Assembly (NCBI RefSeq): GCF_963169125.1
Contig: NC_084794.1
Location: 71,831,665-71,895,664 of the forward strand
DNA from: Humulus lupulus
Lineage: Eukaryota > Streptophyta > Magnoliopsida > Rosales > Cannabaceae
Direction: 5' to 3'
DNA length: 64,000 bases
In this document: positions 1-10,665 of the stretch, in pieces
How positions within the stretch are numbered: position 1 is the stretch's first letter
Layout: each line of letters opens with the position of its first letter
Program-made: the position numbers and the translations under genes
The notes under the pieces: generated by a model
The model's input: the letters and a program-made list of their open reading frames with translations, nothing else
Told to the model about the DNA's origin: nothing
The model's database searches: none

Positions 1-1585
1 CAGCTCAGTCAAAGCACTAGCAATCTTCGAGAACCCTTCCACGAACCGCCTGTAATAACCTGCCAATCCAAGGAAACTTCTAACCTCAGAAGCATTCTTT
101 GGCCTTGGCCAATCTCTGACCGCTTCGATCTTTGCTGGATCTACTTTAATCCCCTCCTTATTGACAATGTGTCCAAGAAAGGATACCTGAGACAACCAGA
201 ACTCACACTTCTTAAACTTTGCAAACAGTCTGTGCTCTCTCAGTCTCTGTAGAACCAACCTCAGATGTTGCTCATGCTCTGACTCAGTCTGAGAATATAC
301 CAGAATATCATCGATGAAGACGATCACAAACTGGTCTAAGTAATCCTTGAACACTCTGTTCATCATATCCATAAAAGCAGCTGGGGCATTAGTCAATCCA
401 AATGACATAACTAGAAACTCATAATGCCCATACCTGATACGAAAGGCAGTCTTCGGTATGTCTCCCTCCTTGACCCTCAACTGATGATAACCAGAACGAA
501 GGTCGATCTTAGAGAATAGCTTCATACCTTGCATTTGATCGAACAGATAATATATCCTTGGCAAAGGATATCGGTTCTTAATTTTCAACTTATTCAGTTC
601 CTTGTAATCTATACACATTCTCAGAGAACCATCTTTCTTCTTTACAAACAGAACTGGCGCACCCCAGGGTGAGAAACTAGGTCTAATGAAACCTATATCT
701 AGAAGCTCTTGCAACTGCACTTTTAATTCTTTCAACTCAGCTGGGGCCATTCTGTATGGTGCTCTAGACACTGGCTCCATCCCTGGTGCCAGTTCTATGA
801 GGAACTCAATCTCCCTGCGTGGTGGTAATCCTGGCAAATCTTCTGGAAACACATCCAGAAACTCACATACAAGTCTAGTATCCTCTGGTCTCACTGGCAC
901 GACCTGGGTAGTGTCAACCACACTGGCTAGGAATCCAATGCATCCTCTCTGCAAAAGATCCCTGGCCCTCAACACAGAAATCATAGGAATATGGGGTCCA
1001 TGCACAGCACCAACGAATACAAAAGGATCCTCACCTTCAGGCTCAAAGGTGACCATCTTCCTTCTGCAGTCAATAGTTGCCCCATACTTTGCCAACCAAT
1101 CCATACCCAGTATCATATCAAAGTTAGTCATAACTAACTCTATCAAATCCACTGACAACTCTCTGCCCTCTACTGTCACTGGCAAAGATCTGACCCATCT
1201 TCTGGATACCACTAACTCCCCAGTGGGTAACAAAGTACCAAACCCCACAGCATAAAAATCACAAGGTCTACACAACCTATCAATAATCCTACTAGCAACA
1301 AAGGAATGTGTAGCACCAGAATCAATTAACACATGATAAGGGGTTCCTGCACTAAGAAGCTGACCTGTAACAACTGAGGGGGAAGCCTCAGCTTCTGCTT
1401 GAGTCAACGTGAACACTCAAGCTGGGGCCAAGCTGTCCACCTTTCTGGGTTCTTCTTTCCCTATCTGAGGGCAATCTTTCTTAAGGTGACCCACTACTCC
1501 ACACAAATAGCAGGCCTTTGCCCTACACTCTCCCAAATGGCGCCTCTTGCACCTAGGGCATTCAGGACGAGCATTCAGGACGAGC
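1..1585 (-). pseudogene. Chromovirus-type Ty3/gypsy gag(zinc knuckle)-protease-RT fragment
   Basis: Read on the minus strand, this is the middle of a gag-pol polyprotein running off the left edge. In order: a zinc knuckle CYLCGVVGHLKKDC near 1475-1520, the aspartic protease active site [12 protein letters not shown] near 1300-1335, and reverse transcriptase with the catalytic FIDDIL motif near 300-325 followed by [15 protein letters not shown] sequence near 150-180. The family copies RNA into DNA and processes its own polyprotein. An in-frame TGA at 1418-1416 lies just upstream of the protease; the codon looks like a former CGA, so the copy is probably dead. RNase H, integrase and the LTR lie outside the window or are lost. 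The right edge ends abruptly inside gag in a short local duplication. Assignment to chromoviruses (Tekay-like) rests on recognised motifs, not on a tree. Confidence 0.85.
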
Positions 1586-1587
1586 AT

Positions 1588-1872
1588 TCAGGATTCAATG
1601 GGATATGATAGGTCGGATTGGGCATGACTTTGATTATGCATGTTGAATTCATGCCCTATTGGTGACTGGGTATGACTCCATGAAAAATTTGGATTATAGG
1701 TGGGGGCAAAAGGGATATCAAAAGATCCATGCATGTCATACATATTATTAGTTTCTCCATAATTTAAATTTGAATGCTCATAATAGTTGTACTCAGAATT
1801 CCAACTATAATTAAAATGATCCATATGGAAGAAACTAAATGACAAACTAATTTTTTTTTTTAAAGATGACAA
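1588..1872 (-). CDS. Unrecognised 94-codon ORF in the element leader
   Basis: A short open frame rich in N, Y, H and S, with PTYNPNFSW in the middle. It lies where a gag N-terminus would be expected in the truncated Athila-like element. I recognise no domain. Its last codons run into the junction with the neighbouring chromovirus fragment, so the C-terminus is probably artificial. It may be a remnant or simply a chance frame. Confidence 0.2.
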   Translation of the reverse strand: MSSLKKKISLSFSFFHMDHFNYSWNSEYNYYEHSNLNYGETNNMYDMHGSFDIPFAPTYNPNFSWSHTQSPIGHEFNMHNQSHAQSDLSYPIES

Positions 1873-2099
1873 TTAAGGGGGAAAAAAACAAGAAAATAAA
1901 AATTAAGAGAACAAAAAAACAATGTTAAGAAATGAAAACAAGAGCTAGGACAAGATTTAAGTTCTTTTTTTTTTTTTTTCTTTTCAAGAATATATATATT
2001 TTTTTCAAGTATATTTTTTTCACAATAAAATGATAAAGGATAAAAAGAAATAAGACAAAATTAAATAAGACTATCCAAATTTAAGCAAGAGTAGGGAGA

Positions 2100-2350
2100 C
2101 ATAGCATGCCATCAACCATAACAAAAATAAGGTAAAAAAATTAGGAGGCACAAGTGCCATCAACTAAAACATAAGATAGAAGACTAGGAGGCAAAATTGC
2201 CATCAACTAGTAACTTGCACTAAATAAATAAAAATAACAACAAGATAAATAAAGAAAATTACAACAAAATTATAACAAAATTAGGAGGCACAAGTGCCAT
2301 CGACTATAAAAATTAAAAGGATAGATAGAAGGCACAAGTGCCGTCAACTA
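2100..2350 (-). repeat. Leader repeats with GGCAC-AA-GTGCC hairpin core
   Basis: The short unit GGAGGCACAAGTGCCATCAA recurs with small changes near 2145, 2190, 2283 and 2331, with a partial copy near 2105. The core GGCAC AA GTGCC is self-complementary; one copy has drifted to GGCAAAATTGCC and still pairs. It lies between the primer binding site and where gag would start, in the part of the RNA where packaging and dimerisation signals usually lie. Confidence 0.6.
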
Positions 2351-2550
2351 AAAAAATAATAATAAATATAGAAATATAAGTATATTTTTTTTATGGGTGG
2401 TAGAACCGTCCCAAATTTTCTTTTTATCTTTTTTTTGGATTTTATATAAATATATATTTTTTTAGTTTTTTTTTTTAAGTGCAAAAATTAAAATAACTAG
2501 TAGAAGAATTCACTAACCTTGAGATAAATTTCATTTCTTTTCTTACAACT

Positions 2551-2567
2551 CCCCGGCAACGGCGCCA
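2551..2567 (-). other. tRNA-Asp-type primer binding site
   Basis: On the minus strand this reads TGGCGCCGTTGCCGGGG, the complement of the 3' end of plant tRNA-Asp. It starts six bases after the inferred LTR end. This is the usual primer site of Athila-like elements and fixes the orientation as minus. Confidence 0.85.
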
Positions 2568-2573
2568 AAAACT

Positions 2574-4517
2574 TGATGGAGCCTAAACGGGTATGTTTTA
2601 AATATTTATACTCGCAAGCGCACGAATCGTATTTATAGAATAGTGTTCGTGTAAGAACGAGGTCGAACCCAAATGAGTTGTCTAAAATCGAAAATAAAAC
2701 TATTTTAAATCAAAATTAATAAATTATAACCTAGTTCCAAAGATTGATGGGATTTTTGTATAATAAAAATAAAATAAAAGATAATAATAAAGAAATTAAA
2801 GACAATATATATAACATAAATTAAAAGTAGAAATCAAGGTGGTAAAATAAGACTATTAAGGATTAGAATCCACAAAATATAAGTTTAATAATATTTATAG
2901 GTACATTGATTCCCAAGTTTTAGTGATAGTTAAAATAAATAAAACTATCATTTTCTAAATAGATTTGTAATTTTAAGCACAAATTTCTTCCAAAAATATA
3001 GGATTTTTCTTCACTTTTCAAAATTATAATTTCAAAGCATTTAGTGTAAATCAATCTAATGAAATGACAAATAAATCAATGAACATTATTTATAAGGCAA
3101 AACATAATATTTTTGTTCTAAGCATGGATGTGTACAATTTAATGGCACATGTTACACAAAGAATATTATGTTTTGCACTAATGAAGAACAAAGTGTAAAT
3201 ATATACTAACAATCCAAAATACATGATATTTAAGATGAAAGAAGATATTTGAAGAAGAAAATTCCATAAACTTTGTTGCACAAAATGGGAAATCAACATA
3301 CAAAATAAATACTATCTAGTTACATATTGTTTCATCATCACCTTAATAATCTTAAAAAGATTAGAAACACATAACTAGAATAACAAATACAAAATAAAAA
3401 TTACAAACATAAATAGGAAAATTTGGAGGAGAAACCCCCAAATTTTTCCTCTAAAAATACATAGAAAAAAAATAAAAAGAAGAAGAAGATGAAAAGAATT
3501 GAGAGGTTTTAAATGTGTAGAAATTATGGTATAGTAACCTCCTTCCAAAAATATGACACCCTAAATGGTCTTGACATACCATATTTATAGCCAAAATGGG
3601 ATTATTAAAATAATTAATTTAAAATAATTAAATTAATTAATTATAATATGGTAAATAGGGGTAAAATATAGGGTGTAATAATGATGTTTTTGGGTAAAAT
3701 GTGTAGAAAGTGAGGTAAAAAGTGGTATTTTGAGACAAAGGGACAATTTGGTTTGTTGGGCTCAAGAGATGGGAAAATGGCAGCTGCTTTGTGGCAGGGA
3801 AGCAGGCAGAAATGGGCTGGCCTTGACTTGGGCCTTGGTTGATGCATGGCTGGAGAAGTGCTTGTGCTGAACGTGGTGTGAGCTTGTGGCTGGGAGAAGT
3901 CAATGGATGCTGAGGAGAAGACTTTGCTGAGGAGGTGGTGCACGGCTGGTGGAATGCTTGCTGAAGGTGATATGTGTTGAAGGCTAAATGAATTGATTGA
4001 AGAGGAAACCACGGCTGGGAGGGAATTGAATCATTGGGCTTGGATTGAAGCTTGGGCCATAGGCTTGGGCCTTAAGCTTTTCAAAAATGCCATAATGTCC
4101 TTATTTCTTTCAGCTTTAATTCTTGAAATGCCACATTGCCTTCATTTTTCTTTCTTTTTTTAAGAGCATAAATTCCCTATAAAATAAATATAAAATAAAT
4201 CATAATACAATATTTTCAACTATAAAATAAATCAATTTAATTATTTGAAAATATTAATTATAACTTAATTTATATTTTACATTTAAGTTCAATAATACAA
4301 CATTTTTTTCCACTAACTTAACAATAATAATTCAAATAATTAACTACAATATTTTATAACAAAATAACTATAAAAACACACAAAATAATATAAAATCAAA
4401 ATAAGACTAATAAATTCAAAATTACTTAAAAACTTAATAAATCAATTAAAAACTCATGAATTAAGCAACAATTAGTACATAAAAAGTGGTAAAATAACTC
4501 TATTTTGTGAGTTATCA
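2574..4517 (-). repeat. 5' LTR of Athila-like element, about 1944 bp
   Basis: On the minus strand it begins TGATAACTCACAAAATAGAG and ends with CA just before the primer site. A TATA-like CTATAAATA (minus) lies near 3583-3596. Two overlapping minus ORFs of 88 and 123 codons (3637-4012) have no recognisable domain and are probably chance frames in a less AT-rich patch. Confidence 0.75.
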
Positions 4518-4570
4518 ATATATATATTTATATATATATATATATATATATATGAATATGTCTTGTAGTC

Positions 4571-4715
4571 CTTGGGGCTTATAGTTGTTTAGCTAGCAAA
4601 CATCAATGCTTTTATGTCGCTTGAGGCTTATAGTTGCTTAGCTAGCAAGCCCCAATTTTTTTATGTTGCTTGAGACTTATAGTTGCTTAGATAGCAAACC
4701 TCAAGTTTACCATGA
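4571..4715 (+). repeat. Three tandem copies of a 49-bp unit
   Basis: The unit starts CTTG(G/A)GGCTTATAGTTG and contains TTAGCTAGCAA. Copies start at 4571, 4620 and 4669, and the last is partial. They lie inside the chromovirus-like LTR fragment. The central TTAGCTAGCAA contains GCTAGC, a small palindrome kept in the first two copies. Confidence 0.7.
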
Positions 4716-5204
4716 TCATGGGTTAGAGTTGTGATATATGTTTATGATATAGTCTTATGTTTACGATTTATGTTATATGTTGTTAGTAGATTTTCCTTGC
4801 TGGGCATTAGGCTCACTCCTTTATTTTTAGTGTGATGCAGGGAAAGTTATTATGGAGGCGGAAGGACTCTTGGTAGCTCGGCTTGTGTGTTAAGGATGAA
4901 TGGACTAAGTGGACTGCGTGTCGATCGAGGATGATTTTTATTTAGTCTTTTGAATTATGTTTCTTTTGTAATTCCGCATTTAGTTTTTGAACAATTGATT
5001 TAAAGTTATGTTTTATGTTATACAAACAATGGGTACCCATGCCATATTTCATCTTAATTTATAATTTATGTTATTGATACAATAATTAATTTAGAGTTTT
5101 AATAAAGTTATGATTATTTCTTATGTATGTTTTCTCTAAAAGTAGTAGTTATGTCTAGTAGTTTTAATGGTCCAAGGTCTTAGAAATAGTTGGGTCATTA
5201 CAGT

Positions 5205-5216
5205 TGGTATCAGAGC
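5205..5216 (+). other. tRNA-Met-type primer binding site
   Basis: TGGTATCAGAGC lies two bases after the LTR end. It is the standard plant initiator tRNA-Met primer site of chromoviruses and Ty1/copia elements, and gives plus orientation. Confidence 0.85.
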
Positions 5217-5481
5217 AACAATCCATTTGCATGAAGTTCTCCTTGATACACACGCTCAAGCTCCGAATCTAACCGTCAATGTAAGTGTTTATGTTGTAAT
5301 TATTATGTTCATATGTATAGCTAACGTTTTAGCCTTATGTTTTCAATTAAGAATGGATGGAGCCTTAACCTATGAGGATATCCGAGCCATTAAGACCTTG
5401 AAAAGAATTAGAGAGCCAAGAAATACAGTAGGAGTGCTAGAAAGAATCACTCGGAGATTACTCTTATTCTCCATGAGATAG

Positions 5482-6002
5482 GTCACCTCCAAACAACTAA
5501 GCAAATCATGATGAAAGCAACAAAGCAATATGTTTTAGTGATTAGAATAAATTCTCAATAATTTATAGTACCGAAATAAATTTCAAAAAACATGTCATGC
5601 GTGCCTCTTTTAGTTTTCTTAAATGGGTGCCACAAACTGTTTAAATTTTTTCCTTAATTTTTTCCATTGTATTAATTGCCAAATCTAAAAAAAAATCAAT
5701 AAATTCATTAAAAGATAGGGAAATTTAGGCATTACAAAAAATTTGTTGAGCAATATAGTGCATAAAGTCCCATTTGTTGATAGAAATTTTTCGTATTAGA
5801 TGATACCAAAGCTATATTTCAATGAAACATGGAGTACTAAATAGATATATATTCCCAATAAAAAAATAAGAAAATGATAAAACCCTTCTTGCGTGAAATT
5901 TACTTTCTTTTTGCCAAAAAAAAAAATTACTTTATTTTCTTTGGAGCAACTTGGATGACAGCTGCATTAATTGCAAAATATTGATATTTCACTAAAAAAG
6001 AA
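5482..6002. other. AT-rich intergenic DNA, no gene seen
   Basis: No ORF, repeat family or RNA gene is recognisable between the retroelement remnant and the MITE. Confidence 0.6.
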
Positions 6003-6383
6003 GGGTAGGTAACCATTTAGTACCCTGTGTTTTTGCAAAATATCATTTTAGTACCTTCTGTTTTTAATAATACTTATATGGTATCCTGTATTTTAAAATC
6101 GTACATATTTAGTACCCTAAACTCAAATTTAATTAATAAAATTTTACCAATTTAATCAAACTTCTGTCAATTATGTAAGTTCCAAATTTAAATTTAATTA
6201 CTTAATTACATATAACTGATGACAGTTTGATTATATTGACAAAATTTTATCTATTAAATCTGAGTCTAGGGTATCAAATATGTATAATTTTAAAATACAT
6301 GGTACCATATGAGCATTATTGAAAACAGACGGTACCAAAATGATACTTTGCAAAAACATAGGATACCAAATTAGTAAATTCCC
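6003..6383. mobile_element. MITE with long terminal inverted repeats
   Basis: Two arms of about 125-130 bp are inverted copies of each other. The left reads GGGTAGGTAACCATTTAGTA and onward; the reverse of the right reads GGGAATTTACTAATTTGGTA and onward. Both contain TGTTTTTGCAAA and TTTTAAAAT-type blocks in the same order. There is no coding capacity. The flanks are A-rich (AAAAAAGAA and AAAAAAAAA), so a 9-bp target duplication as in Mutator-like MITEs is possible but not provable. The right end is about 30 bp from the stop codon of the neighbouring gene, so the MITE probably lies in or beside its 3' UTR. Confidence 0.75.
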
Positions 6384-6414
6384 AAAAAAAAAAAAAAAAA
6401 GCCATATTGTTTTC

Positions 6415-9095
6415 CTAATTTTCAACAATAAATTCTTCAATTTCTATTCCAGTGTGTCGCGCCCCACCTTGTATTCTCAAAACAACTTCATCTCCAACTT
6501 TTAGTGAGCTCACTGGAATAGCGTTTTGCACTTCATTTCCTGTAGAAGAAAGTGAGAAAACAGAACAGATCAAGTTACAACTGGAAGTGAAATATGACCA
6601 ACAGCACATTAACCTGGACTATTTCTTTTTTGTGAAATTCGAAACAAATAAACCTTGGCAGAAAGAAACTAAGGCAACTGTCTCCACATTCTGTAAAAGG
6701 ATGCTGTAATGAGTTTGATCAACTGTATCTCGCTGCAACAGTGAAATACTTTAGTAAGAAAGCTTCTAGGAACCAGAACAAAGAACTATTGCAAACAAAT
6801 TCTTGGAGGGTAATAGTACAAAACAAAACCAACAATTTTGTAACAATTTAAAATTCAATTATTAAATTTTATGATGGTATAATTACTTAAAAACAGACCT
6901 TTGCTTCCACAATGATTAGGGGTCTAGTCTCTATTTTCACTCGTCCAACAATTGCATTTCGTTGCTGGCCCTTCTGGTCAACCACAATTACCTCTTTGCC
7001 TGATTTTAGTTCTGAAAGGTAACATGTTTTTTCTCCTGGAATAGCAACATAGGCATGTACGGGCCCCTGCAAACTTAAAAAATGTATTACTTAATAAGGA
7101 AAATGTAAAAGTTTAAACTTTGGAGCACTGCCAGATGATAGCTTGGAAATTCACCGCATTGACTCGAAATGGTCTGCTGGCAATGTAATTTGACTCTAAG
7201 CATTCTGAGTGAACAAGGAACAGTCCTCTAGCAAAGGATCCAACCTATAATATATAAATAATGATTAGCTCAATGAATAGTAAAGACAGTACCATGATAG
7301 CATGAACATAGATGAGCAAACGGAAGCTTACAAGGAGTCCTTCACCAGGCCTCATTATGGTACACAGGTCAACACAAACTCGATCCCCCATTCCTGCTAC
7401 TTCAACTCGAGTTACAGTTGCCTTGGTCAAGCTCAATATGTTGGTCATGTCATTTCTTCTGTCAAAATATTCCTGAGACATTAACCACATAAGAATTCAT
7501 GCTTCATAATGAAGAAATGCTTGCATTAGAAAAAAGTTACCTTTAGCTCAAAAACGGCTTTTGTATCTTCAACTTTTAGAATAACTCCACCCAATCCGTG
7601 CTCTAGGGCCTGCAGTAACAAGAATAAACATTTACAACACATTACTTCCGTATAAAAGCAAATCTAAGCAGTGATTATGTGAGCCTCAACTTATACCCTG
7701 ATTAAGCACGTTGTTTATATACCTCAAGGAAGAGTTGTGCTTCAGAAAAAGTTTTTGAGATAGCAAAGACTGTTTTTTCACTTCCTTGAAATGCTGCAAC
7801 AATATTCTCTGCAGGAATTACCTATGAAACAAAATCAGAAAATAAATATTAAACTTTACTTAAAAAGAAAAATATCGAACAAAAGGTTCATGTTATCATG
7901 CAGCTACTGAATATGTGAATACATAGTTAACTAATTTCTTGTCATGAAATATTCTGTCTTGAAAGTTTCTTTTATGTTGTCAAACCACAAACCACGGAAT
8001 ATTTGCATTTCCTTATGATTGATCAAGCAGAAACAGTGAGGATGTTCATCGCAAAACAATAAAAAATAAAAACTGAAAACTTTAATGGACCAATAAGACA
8101 GTATCAAGCCCAATTCAGTACATAGAAATAGAAAACTAAGTAGTTCAATAACATTGTTAAATAAAATGTTGAAACTTGACACAGTAATGTAATGGCCAAC
8201 GTAAAAAGATGAAACTTCTATACAAAATTTTGCATCAGTGTAAGAACGACAACGCCCAACCTGATTCTCTAATTAAATCAATAACTCCATAGAAACCCCC
8301 CATAAAGCAAATCAATTTGCAATACAAAAACTTTTCTATTACAGGTACCTGCCAATCTAGTAAATCAACAATAACATTCTTTGCCAACCCATTTTCGGGT
8401 TGAAGTAGCTCCAACTCTCCAGGATTCGAAATCTTGAAGACCGATCCAACTCTTCTGTTCTCCTTATCAAAAACCCCTTCATCTTCAATATACAGAGGAG
8501 ATATAACTGCAATTGCTGCGATTTTCACCCACCCAAAAAGAAAAAAGCCCATAACTTAGAATTAAAAATGTTGAATTCGTGCCTCGACAAAACAATTTGA
8601 CAAAAATCTCCAACTGGGTATAAAAGCTATAATTCTTGGAATGACGTAAACCGTGAAATTTCGATAAGCTTACAAGACCACTCATCGGCAAGTTCTCGAC
8701 TGAGAGAAGAAAAGAGGAACGTGTTCCATCCTCTCTCCACGGCGGCCGTCATAACCTCCTTGTTTTCAGTCCATAGCCACACTCTCTTAGATTGCTCGTA
8801 CGGCCCCGAATACGACGTCGTAGGATAACCCATTACAGCGCCAGAATCGTCACCAAAAAGGGGCGGCTTAACACTGCAACTGGTCAGCAATGAACGAGTT
8901 GGGGGAGAAATCAATCTGCAAATGTTCCATTTATCTGCGAATATTAATCAAAGTAAACAAACAGGAATTTGTACTTTAAAATAAATAAATGCAGCTATTA
9001 AGAATAAACAAAGCGAAAAAACCTTTACGGGGGGTGAAGAAGGTGGGGAGTTTTGTGGGGATGGCCACCAAAGAAGCTGAATTCAGCAGAGCCAT
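6415..9095 (-). CDS. Archaeal-type 3-dehydroquinate synthase homologue (DHQS-II family)
   Basis: The ten-exon model uses consistent GT-AG sites and phases: 9095-9023, 8934-8674, 8515-8349, 7821-7723, 7609-7541, 7472-7332, 7244-7155, 7066-6899, 6732-6654 and 6539-6415, giving 1272 bp and 423 residues. Recognised motifs include [12 protein letters not shown] near the N-terminus, [19 protein letters not shown] in exon 6, [11 protein letters not shown] and [17 protein letters not shown] in exon 8, and [16 protein letters not shown] at the C-terminus. In Archaea this family makes 3-dehydroquinate by NAD-dependent oxidative deamination of an amino-sugar precursor. Plants also have an unrelated AroB-type synthase for the shikimate pathway, so the role of this homologue is not established. 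The N-terminus ([17 protein letters not shown], then S/T/R-rich) looks like a plastid transit peptide. No frameshift or stop is present, so the gene looks functional. Confidence 0.92.
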
Positions 9096-10665
9096 CTCTC
9101 TGCTTTGTCTTCTCACCTCTTACAATTTGATATAGTCCGACCGCGTGACAATTGCAAACGACATCATTTTATGTGAAAAAATCCACGTCGTTTCTGAAGT
9201 AAACGACAATTAAGTAAGAGAACGGCATTTATCATGTCGTTTATTTGCGTACTTTTTCCCGGAGAGGAGGGAGACAGACTGACAGATTGTGTGCCTTCCT
9301 TGAAATTTAATACATCGGCTCTAGAAACGACATCCTGTATTCCTTTTCGGGTTTATATACGTTTGTAACAAAGTTTGTTTTTTTCTTTAAAGTTATACAA
9401 ATTTAGATACTCCCTTTGGAATAACACTTATTTGTTATGTATTAGACTATGTTATAGCATATGGAGGAAGTGTTAAAATATTGTATAATTAATAAGAATA
9501 TGTATAATTACACTAATTATTAATTAGTTTTTAGTTTTTAAATAGACTTTCATGATTATTATCATGGTATCATGGGTCATTTTCTTAGTAAGTATTTGAT
9601 CCACACTTAGTCTTATGATTTGTTTAGATGTAAGGCCAAAATTAGTAAAAAAAGATAAATGTTATTTATAGCATTCACAATTTATGATGTGAAATAAATT
9701 TTTCTTCAAATTTATAAAATGATATACTTCCAATAAATATTCTAATTTATTTATTTATTTATTACCTCATAATCTAGTATCTTTTTTACATTTAAAAATT
9801 ACTATTCTTTCAATATTTTTTAATAATATATCACTCATCTTTCATCTCTCTACTCAGAGCTTAGTTTAATGATATGTTGCAAGTCTTATGCTAATTTAGA
9901 TTTTCCTCTGTTTTGGGTTAGTAGAGTGTTTGATAAAGGTACTCATTCCCTTGTTGCTCGGGCAACAAAGGATAATATTTTTGGTATTTTGAACTTTTGG
10001 GAGGTGATCTTGTGATCACCAATCTGTTTGCTGGTTTCTAGTTTTATGAAGATTTCTTTTGATAAAAAAAATAGCTTTGGAATTCCTCGTACTCTGTTTG
10101 TTGTAGACCTTATTGTCTTTTAAAAAATTGTTGTATACCAAAAAAACCACAAGAACTTAATAAATATGGAAACTTAGAAATTGAATCTTAATGATTTGAT
10201 CTTTTGCCATTGAAATATTTAGATTTAATTGAAAATCAATCAACAAATTTATAAATAAGAAAACTTAGAAATCCCATTGCCATTGATTATGGTTGCTTTT
10301 AACATTTTTCTTTTTTTCACTAATGTAATTATGTTTGTATTTTGGCCCAAAACACATTTGGACTTCTTATTAATCAAGTGGAAAGATTAAGAAGATTGGA
10401 AAAATTAGTTGAATTTGTTCAAAATCAAAATTAAAGAGAAAGGGCTAACTACTCACTTAAACATGCATTTCTATGCATTAGTAACAAATCAAACACCACA
10501 TCAGTGTTAAAAGTACTCGTAATCTAGAACAGTCGTTACAATGGAAAGTTCTCCATTTTACCTTATTTATTCATTCCTTTGGGCCTAGATTTTACACAAT
10601 CTCTTGATAACAAAATGTAAATCATTATTGTAATTCAAGGGGTTCATAAAAGATAAAAACTCTAA
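9096..10665. other. Intergenic region between the two host genes
   Basis: This holds the 5' flank of the DHQS-like gene and the 3' flank of the epimerase gene. It is AT-rich with poly-T and AT runs. Apart from a possible LINE tail at about 9870-10070, nothing coding is recognisable. No clear TATA box was found for the DHQS-like gene. Confidence 0.6.
9870..10070 (+). mobile_element. Possible LINE 3' tail with RNase H-like remnant
   Basis: One frame reads SRVFDKGTHSLVARATKDN followed by a stop. This resembles the C-terminal end of the RNase H-like domain in plant LINEs, where an N-x-x-AH-L-A motif is usual. The stop is followed by a short tail ending TTTTGATAAAAAAA, as in many plant LINE 3' ends. 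Upstream frames are broken. This is a weak call by eye. Confidence 0.35.

Larger units (their letters stand above)
1586..4517 (-). mobile_element. Truncated Athila-like Ty3/gypsy element (5' LTR plus leader)
   Basis: The minus strand reads LTR (4517 to 2574), primer binding site (2567 to 2551), then an AT-rich leader and a short ORF before the junction with the chromovirus fragment at about 1586. The LTR tip TGATAACTCA is shared with element A further right, so both belong to related families. No gag, protease or RT is recognisable here, so everything downstream of the leader is missing. No target duplication could be paired because the other end is gone. Confidence 0.7.
4518..5481 (+). mobile_element. 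End of a chromovirus-like LTR with primer site and gag start remnant
   Basis: From a TA microsatellite (about 4518-4552) the sequence passes into an LTR 3' part that ends in CATTACA at 5202, followed by a primer site. Beyond it, sequence to 5481 keeps a short open stretch (about 5350-5480) with no recognised domain, where a gag start would be expected. The left part of the LTR is missing. It resembles solo LTR C in its GTTACA/ATTACA-type end and in the GGCATTAGGCTCACTCC segment at 4804, which is common in such LTRs. Confidence 0.6.

Noticed and set aside
686..1608. Two plus-strand ORFs of 189 and 69 codons
   Set aside because: They are antisense shadows of the retroelement protease and RT read on the minus strand.
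2551..2567. tRNA-Asp gene fragment
   Set aside because: Only the 3' end complement is present, at the exact primer-site position after an LTR.
6231..6504. Short ORFs on both strands
   Set aside because: They fall in the MITE arms and overlap the last exon of the DHQS-like gene in wrong frames.
8915..8915. Alternative acceptor for exon 2 of the DHQS-like gene
   Set aside because: Using the AG at 8917-8916 gives an immediate stop; the upstream AG before 8934 keeps the frame.
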